In this document: positions 1 to 8,700 of the stretch, one piece after another
Layout: every line of letters starts with the position of its first letter
Position numbering within the stretch: position 1 is the stretch's first letter
NCBI GenBank assembly: GCA_944354125.1
Contig: CALVPT010000003.1
Span: forward strand, 1 to 64,000
Source: an uncultured Clostridia bacterium
Lineage (GTDB): Bacteria; Bacillota; Clostridia; Christensenellales; Borkfalkiaceae
Length of the DNA stretch: 64,000 bases
Direction: 5' to 3'
Made by a program: the position numbers and the translations under genes
The notes under the pieces: model-generated
Told to the model about the DNA's origin: nothing
Database searches by the model: none
The model's input: the letters and a program-made list of their open reading frames with translations, nothing else

Positions 1-968
1 GGTGCAAGCATGGGAGTGATGGGAATTTTCTTTAATTCGACTTTGCCGTTCTTGCGCTTTGAGTTGTTTGCAACGATAAATTCGCCCTCGACCTTTGCTG
101 TGAAGTATTCGTTCGGGCGCATACCCGTGTATAACCCCACGGCGAACATCTGCTGATAGGGAGTGCCTGCCGTTTCCGTGAGCAGCTTTTTCTCCTCTTC
201 TTTGGAAAGGGCTGTGCCGTGCTCTCGCTCGTGCTTTTTATGGAATACCATATCGAGCGGATTGTGCTTTAAAATACCGTGCTTTATTGCGGCTTTGAAA
301 ATGAGGTTTAAGAGCGTAAAGACTTCTTCTGCGGTCTTTCCCTTGCCCTGTTCTTCAAGCCCGTCTAAGAGCATCTGGCATTGCTTAGGCACAATTCTGC
401 GGATGGGCACGTCTTTAAAATGAGGGGAGAGGTGGTTTTTGAATTGGCTTTTGGCAACTCGCAGTGTGCATGCGGCAACCTTTCTCGAATAGAAGTTTTC
501 AAAGAAATACTCGGAAAACTTTGTGAAGGTGTCAGGTACGTCGCTTTGGGTGCTGCCATACTTTTCAAATTCCACCAGCTTGTCTATAAATTTGCGTTTT
601 GCTTCTTCAAGGTTGTTGGACGATGCGTAGATGTTATAGCCATAAGCGCGCAGGCGAATTTCGTAATTCTGATTTGCCTTGCCGCTCTCGCGTCTGTAAA
701 CACGCGCCGTCATGCCCTGAACTCTGAATAGTTGTCTGAATTTTCTCGGCATATGTTTAATCTCCTTCTGAGAGAATCTGACTTCACTTGCCGTAGAATC
801 CGTACTCTTTTGTTGCGTATCGTTCTGTATGTCCGTAAGGGACTTTATCTTTTCAAGCGAAAGCGAGTCGGCAGCCGCTTTAAGCACGGCATTTGTCGCC
901 TCGTCTCGACTGTCCTTCGAGACATACTTAATCAGTGATAATAGATTTTGTAATTGTTCTTGTGTCAT
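1..968 (-). CDS. Tyrosine recombinase/integrase, C-terminus beyond window
   Basis: The frame is open on the minus strand from an ATG at 968, preceded by a strong AAGGAGG site, down to base 1, so the 3' end is missing. About 322 residues are visible. The N-terminal part carries an arm-binding-like basic segment (MPRKFRQLFRVQG near residue 73). It is followed by a SAM-like core-binding domain and the start of the catalytic domain with YTGMRPNE near residue 280, which holds the first catalytic Arg of tyrosine recombinases. The HxxR and Tyr motifs lie outside the window. It probably integrates or excises the mobile element whose right part is seen here. An internal ATG at 752 also follows GGAG and could be a second start. 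The family call is firm; the specific element is unknown. Confidence 0.9.
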   Translation of the reverse strand, partial: MTQEQLQNLLSLIKYVSKDSRDEATNAVLKAAADSLSLEKIKSLTDIQNDTQQKSTDSTASEVRFSQKEIKHMPRKFRQLFRVQGMTARVYRRESGKANQNYEIRLRAYGYNIYASSNNLEEAKRKFIDKLVEFEKYGSTQSDVPDTFTKFSEYFFENFYSRKVAACTLRVAKSQFKNHLSPHFKDVPIRRIVPKQCQMLLDGLEEQGKGKTAEEVFTLLNLIFKAAIKHGILKHNPLDMVFHKKHEREHGTALSKEEEKKLLTETAGTPYQQMFAVGLYTGMRPNEYFTAKVEGEFIVANNSKRKNGKVELKKIPITPMLA

Positions 969-980
969 TTCCTCCTTGTT

Positions 981-1224
981 GCGGTTATTGTAAACGGGGT
1001 ACAGCCGCTTAATTAAAGCTCCTTAAAGTTGTAATTCCGAAAGGCAGGTATCGTCCTGCCGCTTAAGCAATTTTATTATAAATCTTAAATCTTCCAATTA
1101 AAAGGAACTAAATCTGTATCTTCCCACAACTTCTACAACTCACCCCAACTTTACCCCAACAAACCCCAACAAAATAGAGTGGGGAGGGGCTCTTATCAAG
1201 TTGTTATTATGTCTATTTTTCATA
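981..1224. other. Intergenic region upstream of integrase
   Basis: No gene is seen. The stretch holds a small hairpin (GGCAGG and CCTGCC arms near 1043-1060) and three ACCCCAAC direct repeats at 1142-1170. This could be the integrase promoter or recombination-accessory region. Confidence 0.5.
1142..1170. repeat. Three phased ACCCCAAC direct repeats
   Basis: The octamer ACCCCAAC occurs at 1142-1149, 1153-1160 and 1163-1170, with periods of 11 and 10 bp, so the copies sit on one face of the helix. The position between the integrase and a small HTH gene suits integrase arm sites or a regulator operator. The function is inferred only from spacing. Confidence 0.6.
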
Positions 1225-1464
1225 TCAAATGCCTCTAAAACACTTGTTGTAACGTCTTTGAATTGTGTATATTACTGAGCCTATTGCTCCGATGCTTCTG
1301 TTAAGCAATCGTCCAATCTCGCCCATGCTCAGTCCTGCCATACGGTGAGTGAGTACTTTGCGCTGGTAGTCATCGAGCTGCATTTTGTCCATCATCTGCT
1401 CTACGACTTTGTGTTCGTCTTCGTCTGCTTTATACTCAATTAATGTTAAGAAGTTTTGTAGCAT
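1225..1464 (-). CDS. Small sigma-70 region 4-like HTH protein
   Basis: This is a 79-residue protein. Residues about 30-75 form a helix-turn-helix resembling sigma factor region 4 (LDDYQRKVLTHRMAGLSMGE, then IGRLLNRSIGAIGSVI). Such short sigma-r4-like proteins are common on phages and integrative elements, where they act as transcriptional activators. It lies upstream of the integrase on the same strand, 257 bp away. No convincing ribosome-binding site precedes the ATG, and the frame stays open a little further upstream without another ATG, so the N-terminus could be truncated. The exact role is unknown. Confidence 0.6.
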   Translation of the reverse strand: MLQNFLTLIEYKADEDEHKVVEQMMDKMQLDDYQRKVLTHRMAGLSMGEIGRLLNRSIGAIGSVIYTIQRRYNKCFRGI

Positions 1465-1704
1465 AATTATTGCATTGAATGATGAGAATGTTTTGATGTA
1501 TTCTGGATATGATGCGATAATTCGAAGAAATGCCGTATTAAAAACAAAAAAAATAATTGCAAAAACAAATAAATTATTGGAAGAGTATCGCGCATAAAAG
1601 GCTGGTATTTATAGTCTATTGGATATAATAAGGAAGGCGGACGAGCCGAAGGGAGAGGGCTGAAAAGCAATCTCCTGCAGGGCTCGCCCGCCCTTTTTTT
1701 AATA

Positions 1705-1733
1705 TTGACGATTGACGGCGGTAATGGTATAAT
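1705..1733 (+). promoter_or_regulatory. Orphan sigma-A type promoter
   Basis: TTGACG at 1705-1710 and TATAAT at 1728-1733 are separated by 17 bp. No recognisable gene follows; the first ATG gives only 19 codons. It is probably a remnant or the promoter of an unrecognised RNA. Confidence 0.5.
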
Positions 1734-1950
1734 CTGAATGAAGTTACCGCGGATATTACTACGATACTCAAACAGGACTATTTTTCGAAAAATTTGATTG
1801 CTTGATTAGATCATTTAATGGCTGAAAGCTGCCGACTTGTTATAGACAAGCGCACGTCTAATTGCCATTTAATTTTTTAACTCTTAAAAATCGTGTCAGA
1901 TTTCAGGGCTGAATGACAAATTATTTTGTTAAAAATATCGCAAAGATAAA

Positions 1951-1983
1951 AGGGGCGGAGCCGACAGCGAGTCGGATCCGCCC
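1951..1983. terminator. Bidirectional hairpin terminator
   Basis: GGGCGGA pairs with TCCGCCC and the inner CCGAC pairs with GTCGG. A CCTTTTATC tail on the minus strand suits termination of the small zinc-finger gene that ends at 1999. Confidence 0.65.
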
Positions 1984-1998
1984 TGTTTTCATTCGAAA

Positions 1999-2208
1999 TT
2001 ACAGATCTGAATTCATTGTAAATTTACATTTCGGATAATTTGAACATCCGTAGAACTGTCCGTTTTTCCCGTTTCGCAGTACAAGTTTGCCTCCGCAGCG
2101 CGGGCAAATTCCTTGCTTCACCCTTCGCTGCATTTCGTGTATATTTTCAATATGCTTGTCCAAATCAATTTTCTCGTTTGATTTCAAAGACAAAATTTTA
2201 TCGTACAA
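1999..2208 (-). CDS. Topoisomerase-type C4 zinc-finger protein, probably a 3' remnant
   Basis: This is a 69-residue protein from a TTG start. It has the motif CPRCGGKL at residues about 36-43, followed by CSNYPKC about 15 residues later: the CxxC-x16-C-x4-C C4 zinc ribbon found at the end of topoisomerase I, NERD-domain and Mrr-like proteins. The frame stays open 11 codons upstream of the TTG (to a stop near 2244) with no ATG and no ribosome-binding site. It is therefore most likely the C-terminal leftover of a longer nuclease-like protein. DNA binding is inferred from the finger; the parent family is uncertain. Confidence 0.55.
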   Translation of the reverse strand: MYDKILSLKSNEKIDLDKHIENIHEMQRRVKQGICPRCGGKLVLRNGKNGQFYGCSNYPKCKFTMNSDL

Positions 2209-2276
2209 CCCTTTAATCGCATCGGCAGGAATACAAATATGTCGTTATTTAGTAAACGCCACAGCAAGGCTGATGA

Positions 2277-2929
2277 GGAATATTAACATACCATTATTTC
2301 CAGATTAAGATAAGGTTTATTCAAAATATTTTGTGTGCAGATAATTATTGCCAGAAAAATTTGCCTTGCACTCATTCGGATAGGTCTAAAATATGTCTTA
2401 CCGTAGCTGATAATGATTGGCTTAAGTTTATTTATCAACTTAGTCATGAATTATGTCATTGCAAACTTCTCTTGGGAACTTGCCTCAGTCGTTGAAATGG
2501 TTTGATGAATTTATATGTTGTTTGTCGTCATGGGTTGTTTTTTATCATATAAAAACTTGTGGTAATTCTTACTTCGCAAGTTTATATACATCCGATATAA
2601 AACAAGAAATTATGATATATATGGGACAAATATTGCTGTATAGGTATCCGAATAATGTCATAGCGGTGCAAAACACAAAAGAATTTTTTAATCAGAATTA
2701 CAACTTATACATTAAAGATGAAAATTTAATAAAATCACATGATGTTTATTATTTGAGTTTATGTCAGGCGCTTAATTATAGTTTTAAGGGGTTGACATTT
2801 ATAGGCAAATTGCACAATATAAAAACTTATGATGGAATGTTTTTGCTAAATCAATTTTACAAATTCAATGTCCTAACGAAAAAACTGATCGGGCAGGAAT
2901 TGAAAATTATTTATTCAACAATGCTTTAG
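2277..2929 (+). pseudogene. Frameshifted HExxH zinc-peptidase-like gene
   Basis: Two overlapping frames together make one protein. The first (open from 2277, no good start) ends in LKFIYQLSHELCHC, with the HExxH zinc motif HELCH encoded at 2445-2459. It hits a stop shortly after 2485. The second frame continues from about 2465 to 2929 with LKWFDEFICCLSSW, which resembles the downstream conserved Glu/Trp region of small unclassified HExxH proteins. The reading frame changes between about 2460 and 2495. The missing start and the shift indicate decay, although a sequencing error cannot be excluded. The 3' end overlaps the convergent XRE gene by 23 bp. Confidence 0.6.
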
Positions 2930-3236
2930 TTATTATTTGAACAATGTTCTTGTTTTCTTTGGTCAATTTGCGGAAATCGGATAACAACTGCTGTTCCTGT
3001 TTTGATAGAGCGGAGAGTGGTGATATGTAAAGGAACTCTTCCTGTCGTCCGACAAGAAAGTCAATTGAGCATTGAAAAAAGTCGGCAAGTTTAATGAGTG
3101 CGCTATAGTCCGGTAACCTATTTAGGTTAGTCCAACCAATTACTGTGGTATAAGGTATTCCGCTCTGCACCGAAAATTGTTTTCTGTTCAAATTTTTTTC
3201 ATCCAATAAGTCGTTAAAAATATCAATAAACATCAT
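2907..3236 (-). CDS. XRE-family transcriptional regulator
   Basis: This is a 109-residue protein with a classical N-terminal HTH at residues about 8-62 (NRKQFSVQSGIPYTTVIGW), including the typical 'LADFFQCSIDFLVGR' ending of Cro/C1-type domains. The C-terminal 40 residues are charged and helical and probably dimerise. It is transcribed away from the LytTR regulator gene, and AGGTA-like elements lie in the shared 190 bp between them, so it probably represses itself and the divergent promoter. Such repressors usually keep mobile elements quiet. Confident as a family call; the targets are inferred. Confidence 0.85.
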   Translation of the reverse strand: MMFIDIFNDLLDEKNLNRKQFSVQSGIPYTTVIGWTNLNRLPDYSALIKLADFFQCSIDFLVGRQEEFLYISPLSALSKQEQQLLSDFRKLTKENKNIVQIITKALLNK

Positions 3237-3278
3237 AATACCTTACTTAAATTTTATCACATGTTTCTAAATAGGTAC

Positions 3279-3307
3279 TTGACATATCTTATGAGGTAGT
3301 TTATAAT
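3279..3307 (+). promoter_or_regulatory. Consensus promoter for the LytTR/GHKL pair
   Basis: TTGACA at 3279-3284, a 17 bp spacer and TATAAT at 3302-3307 form a perfect sigma-A consensus. A GAGGTA element lies inside the spacer, and TAGGTA elements lie at 3272-3277 and 3322-3327. These suggest repressor control by the divergent XRE protein. The transcript leader is about 110 nt. Confidence 0.75.
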
Positions 3308-3311
3308 CAAG

Positions 3312-3329
3312 ATTATCTAATTAGGTAAT
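3312..3329. promoter_or_regulatory. Putative XRE operator palindrome
   Basis: ATTATCTAATTAGGTAAT is an 18 bp imperfect palindrome just downstream of the -10 box. It shares TAGGTA with the element at the -35 box. It fits a Cro/C1-type operator; this is inference only. Confidence 0.45.
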
Positions 3330-3425
3330 TTTTTTCAAAAAATGACCTGATTAACTGTTTCGTGGAATTATACTTTCAAGTTCAGCAGATGGATATTCAT
3401 CACTAATAGCAACAAGGAGAGGGAT

Positions 3426-4142
3426 ATGGTAAGAGTGGCTATTGTTGAGGATAATAAAAGAGATGCGGATATTCTAATCCGATATATAAAAAGATTCACG
3501 GAACAAAAAAACTATGACGAAATAGTTGTTGATTATTATGACAACGGCTTTCAGTTTATTGCTGATTATAAAGCTGTTTACGATATAATTTTTTTGGATA
3601 TAGAAATGCCTCAGATGGACGGTTTGAATGTCGCGCGCAGGCTCAGAGAAGTCGACCAGAACGTTTGCATCTTATTTGTCACTAATCTGGGCAAATATGC
3701 AATTTACGGATACGAAGTTGACGCTTTGGATTTTTTAGTAAAACCGGTAACGTATTTCAATTTCAGTGAAAAAATGAAAAAAGCGTTAAGCAAATGTGAG
3801 AGCAACAAAACAGCTTATTTACTTGTTCCTACTGACAATGGCGTGACAAAGTTGATGTTGAAAAATATTTTATATGTGGATAAAAATTTTCATGATATTA
3901 TTTACCACACGGCTGAATTCGATTATTGTGAACGTAAAAATTTGAAAGAGGTGGAAGAGTTGTTTTTAAAGAACAACTTTGTAAAACTCAACAGGGGCTG
4001 TCTAGTAAACATATGTGCTGTCAGTAAGTTTACCAGAGATTGTATAATTTTGGGCGATAAAACTCTGCCTGTAAGCCGCGCTATGAAAAAGGAGTGCTTT
4101 GTCGCTCTTATCAGGTTCATGCGTGAGGGGGAATGCAGATAA
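3426..4142 (+). CDS. LytTR-type response regulator (AgrA-like)
   Basis: This is a 238-residue protein. The receiver domain (residues 1-125) has the acidic pair ED at 8-9, the phospho-acceptor Asp58 in IIFLDIEMP, and the conserved Lys in DFLVKP. A LytTR DNA-binding domain follows (about 140-235; KLNRGCLVNI and SRAMKKE regions). The start is set by AAGGAGAGG 6 bp upstream. It sits 68 bp before its probable partner kinase. AgrA-like regulators usually answer a cyclic peptide and bind tandem 9 bp repeats. The target here may be the glycosidase operon downstream, which is inferred only from position. Confidence 0.92.
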   Translation: MVRVAIVEDNKRDADILIRYIKRFTEQKNYDEIVVDYYDNGFQFIADYKAVYDIIFLDIEMPQMDGLNVARRLREVDQNVCILFVTNLGKYAIYGYEVDALDFLVKPVTYFNFSEKMKKALSKCESNKTAYLLVPTDNGVTKLMLKNILYVDKNFHDIIYHTAEFDYCERKNLKEVEELFLKNNFVKLNRGCLVNICAVSKFTRDCIILGDKTLPVSRAMKKECFVALIRFMREGECR

Positions 4143-4210
4143 CAAAGAGCAAACGATATATATTTTTGCTGTTCGGTAAACGGTGATATAAAGGCGATGT
4201 TATTATAAAT

Positions 4211-5533
4211 ATGATAAATGTCTTGCTAAGTTGGGTTATATTGTGTTTAATAAATGACATCAGGATAATTATATGTCTGATCCCGTTTACTATTTTTTTG
4301 TCTCGCAGAACAAAATTCGGATGGCGTGTGAGCATTGCCGTTACAGCATATGTTGTTTGTTCGTTTTTAACATTTTTATTGTTCTCGTTCATCGAGGTCG
4401 CCTTTGTGACAGACGCTTTGCGATTTATTTTCATGTGCTTTTTGTCTGGAGCGTTATTGTTTATACCTTTCAAGACAAACGGGTGGAATGTTTCGTCGGC
4501 AACCGCTTGCGCCATAATAGTATATAATATTTCAAATCAGCTCATATTGCTGCTGCAAATATTTGGTGTTCGTCCTCGTGTAATTTTGGGAATTGTATGC
4601 GATTATGGGACGTGTATAATTCTGTCTGTAATATCTTATTTCATTTTTCGTTCGCATCATAAAGCCGAAACCGAAAGGCGGGATTTTTCGCTGCTGATTA
4701 TCTGTGCCGATGTAATAATCGTTTCTTTTATTGGGTATATTGCAACTGCCATTATCACGGTTGACAGCGAGGCCGCTGAGAACATCAGGCAAGTCTTATT
4801 TAAGTATCGTATAGTTTTAGTATTTTATTCCTTAATATCATGCTGTCTTTGCGCGTTTTGCCTTGTTGAAATTTTCAGACGGATAGAGTCCGAAGGCGAA
4901 AAAATAAAGGCGTGCGAAATGTTGGCCGAAGAACAAAAGAAGAATGAGACTGTGGCCAGATTGCAGGAAGAGCTGGATATTAAAGTCCATGATATGAAAC
5001 ACATTTTAAGGTTATTGGATGGCGGAGAGAATATATGCGACAGAAGCCGTGAAATTGAATCAATAAAACAAACCATGTTGGAATATGAGAGTTATGTTGA
5101 TACCGGTAATTCTGTGCTGAACGCAATCGTGCGGGAAAAAATTATAATTTGCAATAAAAGCGACATACAGTTCACCTGTTCCGCAGACGGAAAGTTGCTG
5201 AATTTTATATCGTCGCTCGATATCGTTGCGATATTCGGCAATATGTTGGACAATGCTGTGAATTATCTCAAAACGGTGGAGGACAAGGAAAAGCGTATTT
5301 TAAGCCTTGTCGTTCGGGAAAAACTCGGAAAAGTTTATATTTGTGCTGAAAATTATTACGCGGAAGAAAGTATTGAGCTTGTCGACGGGTTGCCGGTCAC
5401 GCGCCGCGATAGGCTTAAACACGGGTTTGGCTGCAAAAGTGTAAGAAAGGCAACCCGCAAATATAACGGCGATATGTTCATTACTATAAAGGATAATAAA
5501 TACATACTTGAAATAATATTCGATTGTAAGTAA
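4211..5533 (+). CDS. AgrC-like GHKL sensor histidine kinase
   Basis: This is a 440-residue protein. The first about 215 residues contain six hydrophobic segments typical of AgrC/ComD-type receptors. They are followed by a coiled linker and the HDMKHIL box, with the likely phospho-acceptor His260. The N box is GNMLDNAVNY near residue 344, and a GFGCKS glycine box lies near the end: a GHKL ATPase. It would sense a ligand in the membrane and phosphorylate the preceding response regulator. No AgrB protease or AgrD peptide gene is seen on either side, so the signal is unknown. The ribosome-binding site is weak, so the start is less certain than the family call. Confidence 0.9.
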   Translation: MINVLLSWVILCLINDIRIIICLIPFTIFLSRRTKFGWRVSIAVTAYVVCSFLTFLLFSFIEVAFVTDALRFIFMCFLSGALLFIPFKTNGWNVSSATACAIIVYNISNQLILLLQIFGVRPRVILGIVCDYGTCIILSVISYFIFRSHHKAETERRDFSLLIICADVIIVSFIGYIATAIITVDSEAAENIRQVLFKYRIVLVFYSLISCCLCAFCLVEIFRRIESEGEKIKACEMLAEEQKKNETVARLQEELDIKVHDMKHILRLLDGGENICDRSREIESIKQTMLEYESYVDTGNSVLNAIVREKIIICNKSDIQFTCSADGKLLNFISSLDIVAIFGNMLDNAVNYLKTVEDKEKRILSLVVREKLGKVYICAENYYAEESIELVDGLPVTRRDRLKHGFGCKSVRKATRKYNGDMFITIKDNKYILEIIFDCK

Positions 5534-5552
5534 AAAATTAACAAAACAAGAT

Positions 5553-5581
5553 AAAAGGGAACGCAGACAGCGTTCCCTTTT
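5553..5581 (+). terminator. Terminator of the two-component operon
   Basis: AAAAGGGAACGC and GCGTTCCCTTTT form a 12 bp stem with a 5 nt loop just after the kinase stop codon. Confidence 0.85.
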
Positions 5582-5736
5582 ACCATTAATGTCATTATTT
5601 TTGCAATTCGTTCCAAATGGTGCTCATTTATGGCAAAAACAAGTTCATTTCATTCCATTTTCCCCCTTAAATAAATATAGTGTGTAAAATGATATCAGTA
5701 ACAAGAAATTGTTCAAAAATTTTATGGAGGAAAATA

Positions 5737-8700
5737 ATGGCACAAAGAACAAAACACAAGTTTGCAAAAGTTCTCACCGTTCTGGTATCTGCTACCATGA
5801 CGGCAAGCCTTTGCATGACATCGCTTGCTGCTTTCGCGAAAACCGACTTGTCTGCTGACAGAAAGTTCACAAACAAGTATTCGTCGTTCGCGGATGCGCT
5901 CAAAGCGTCCGGTGAATTGAACGAGCAGATCGCAGCCGAAGGTATCGTAATGCTCAAGAACAATACGGCCGGAGGCGGAGCTCCTCTTGCAAAAGGCGAA
6001 AAAGTAACCGTTCTCGGCAAGTATTCGCTCAGTCCTTCATACGGTGGCGCAGGCTCCGGCTCTGTAAAACGCCCCGGCAGGAATGACGCCGATAGGACAT
6101 ACGTCAGCGAAAACGCTACAGATTTCTATACCGGTTTGGAAGCCGGCGGTCTGGTTACCAATCAGGCGGTTAAGGGAGTATATTCCGCCCTCGGCAGATT
6201 CAGCTATGAAGACGGCAAGTATATGCAGCTCGTTACCGATGGCGAGGGCGAAGTTTCGTTTGCAGGCAAGCAGTACAACAGCCTGACTTCTGGCGGTACT
6301 CTTCAGGACGTAAACAACTACGGTGAATACAGCACGGCTATCGTAACCATAACCAGAACGGGTTCGGAATTCTATGACAACGCTGCATACAATGTAGCCG
6401 GTCACAGCGATACAACCGACCACTATCTTGAGCTCAACGACAGTGAAAGAGAGCTTATGGCCTATGCCAAGAAGAACTTCAATAAGGTAATTGTTCTGCT
6501 CAACGGCCCCAGTGCTCTCGAAGTCGGCGATCTCAAAAACGATGACGGCATTGACGCGGTATACTGGGTAGGCCAGCCCGGCTGGAACGGATTCAATGTG
6601 TTGGGCGATGTGCTTACCGGCGAGATCAACCCTTCAGGCAAGTTGGTAGACGAATGGTTTACAAAGTTTGAATATGACCCTACGTGGTATAACTGGGGTT
6701 CATACGGTCAGGCGGAAATACTTTTGACCGGTTCAACGGAGCGCGAAAGCGGAACCAGAAGTTCAACCACTATTGATATGGGGCTTCCTACATCTTCCGG
6801 ACTTTCGACAACAGATCAGGATCATGTAATGGACTATGCTGAAGGCATCTATCTCGGCTATCGCTATGCCGAAACCGTATACGAAGCGCTTGCAAAGACG
6901 GATAAAGAGGCTGCGGATGCATGGTTCGAGCAGACTATATCCTATCCTTTCGGCTATGGTTTAAGCTACACGTCTTTCACAAAGAAGATACAGGAAATAA
7001 CCGGCGACCTCACGGATGAAGACGGCAAGATAACCGTTAAAGTAGAGGTTACAAATACCGGCTCAGTTGCCGGCAAGGAAGTAGTGCAGATTTACTCTTC
7101 GGCGCCTTATACCGATGGCGGCATTGAAAAAGCTGCCTGCGATCTGGTCGGATTCACCAAGACGGATATCATCAAACCTGGCGAAAAGCAAACAGTCGAA
7201 GTTGAAGTTGCAGTTAAAGATCTTGCAGCTTTCGACTATAACGATGCGAACAAAAACAATAATTTCGGCTATGAACTCGAAGCCGGTAGTTATGTCATTT
7301 CCGTGCGCGATGATTCGCATACGGTTGCAGATTCCAAGACGCTTACCGCCGACTCAACTCTGACAGGTTGGGATGAGGACGGCGACGCTTCTACGCCGAA
7401 CAATATTTTTACGCAGAGCGGCAATAATTGGGAAATGTACAATACTCTTGCTTATAACTGGACTGTGAGCGGAGATAATCACTACATGACCCGCGGAACG
7501 ACGGACGAGGATTCTACGAACCTCAGCCTGACTGAATTTGCCACCGCAGCTACGGATATTATCGGTACGGATGCGGACAAGAAGGAAGAGGCGCAGGCTC
7601 AGCTTGCCAAGCTTTCCTGGCTTCTTACCGAAGAAAACCTGTTTACCGATGAGGCAATAAACTCGAGACATCAGCAGTACGGTGCGACAAACGATCCTTA
7701 TCACGACATGGATAATGCACTTACGGAAGAGCTCGAAAACAACTACAAGAATGTATGGGTTAAAGAATATTCCGACCTGCCCGACGGCTGGACGCAGGCT
7801 ACGACGGTCGGTGACAACAGGATACAGGCATACACCCTGCTCGGCGAGCCTATGTATCTTGAGGACGGCACCGAAAATCCCAAGTGGACGGAGTTCATGA
7901 ACCAGTTTACATATGAAGAACTGGCTGTACACGGTCAGAGCGGTTCGTTCAGCACTCCCGCAGTCGAATCGGTAGGACTTCCCAGGACGTCCGACGCCGA
8001 CGGCCCCGCGCAGATGAGCAGCGGTTGGACGTGGGTTTGCGAAGTTGTAATAGCTTCTACGTGGAACCTTGATCTGGCTTATCAGCAGGGTCAGCAGAAC
8101 GGCTATGAATCGATGCTCCAGAATGTAAACGGCTGGTACGGTCCTGCAGCAAACAATCACCGCAATCCTCTTTCCGGACGTAATTTCGAGTATTACTCGC
8201 AGGACGGCGTTCATGGCGGTCTTATAGCTGCCAGCGTCATCAAGGGCGCAACCGATTTAGGTGTTCATGTATACCTTAAGCATGCGTTCTTAAACGATCA
8301 GGAAACCCAGCGTTACGGCATGGCTACGTTTGCTACCGAACAGTCCATCCGCCTGATTTACTCCAAGCCTTGGGAAATGGCTATCAGGTACGGCAACCTT
8401 AACGGTACCATGTCCGCATTCAATAACGTTGGTAATGCTTCATCCTCAAGCTATGCTGTAATGATTCAGCTTTATGAAAACGAGTGGGGATTCGACGGCT
8501 ACTCCGTAACGGATATGTACGGCGGCGAAGGCGGTTCATATCTCAACATGTGGTCGGCATCTCAGATGGCCCGCGGACATAACATGCCTCTCGGCAGCGT
8601 GTTGTCAAGCGGCAAGCCCAACAAGGACAGCGGCGTATGGTCGACAACCGCTAACGGCGGCAAGGGCGGCGTAATGATTAAGGGTACTCCTACAAGCAGC

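Larger units (their letters stand above)
1465..1998. other. Gene-poor AT-rich stretch of the accessory region
   Basis: No convincing gene is seen. It holds a long imperfect hairpin near 1636-1693 (GGCGGACGAGCC with GGCTCGCCCGCC) followed by seven T on the plus strand, a near-consensus plus-strand promoter at 1705-1733, and a bidirectional terminator near 1951-1983. The promoter has no gene of useful length after it, which suggests that a former gene was lost. Confidence 0.5.

Noticed and set aside
981..1224. Search for a tRNA gene as attachment site near the integrase
   Set aside because: No cloverleaf or T-loop sequence is visible here or elsewhere in the window; the site may lie to the left.
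1636..1701. Long hairpin with T-run as a riboswitch
   Set aside because: No conserved riboswitch core is present and no gene follows; it is better read as a terminator or remnant.
7354..8214. 286-codon open frame on the minus strand inside the first GH3 gene
   Set aside because: Antisense to conserved GH3 coding sequence, no ribosome-binding site, no domain, and composition typical of a shadow frame.
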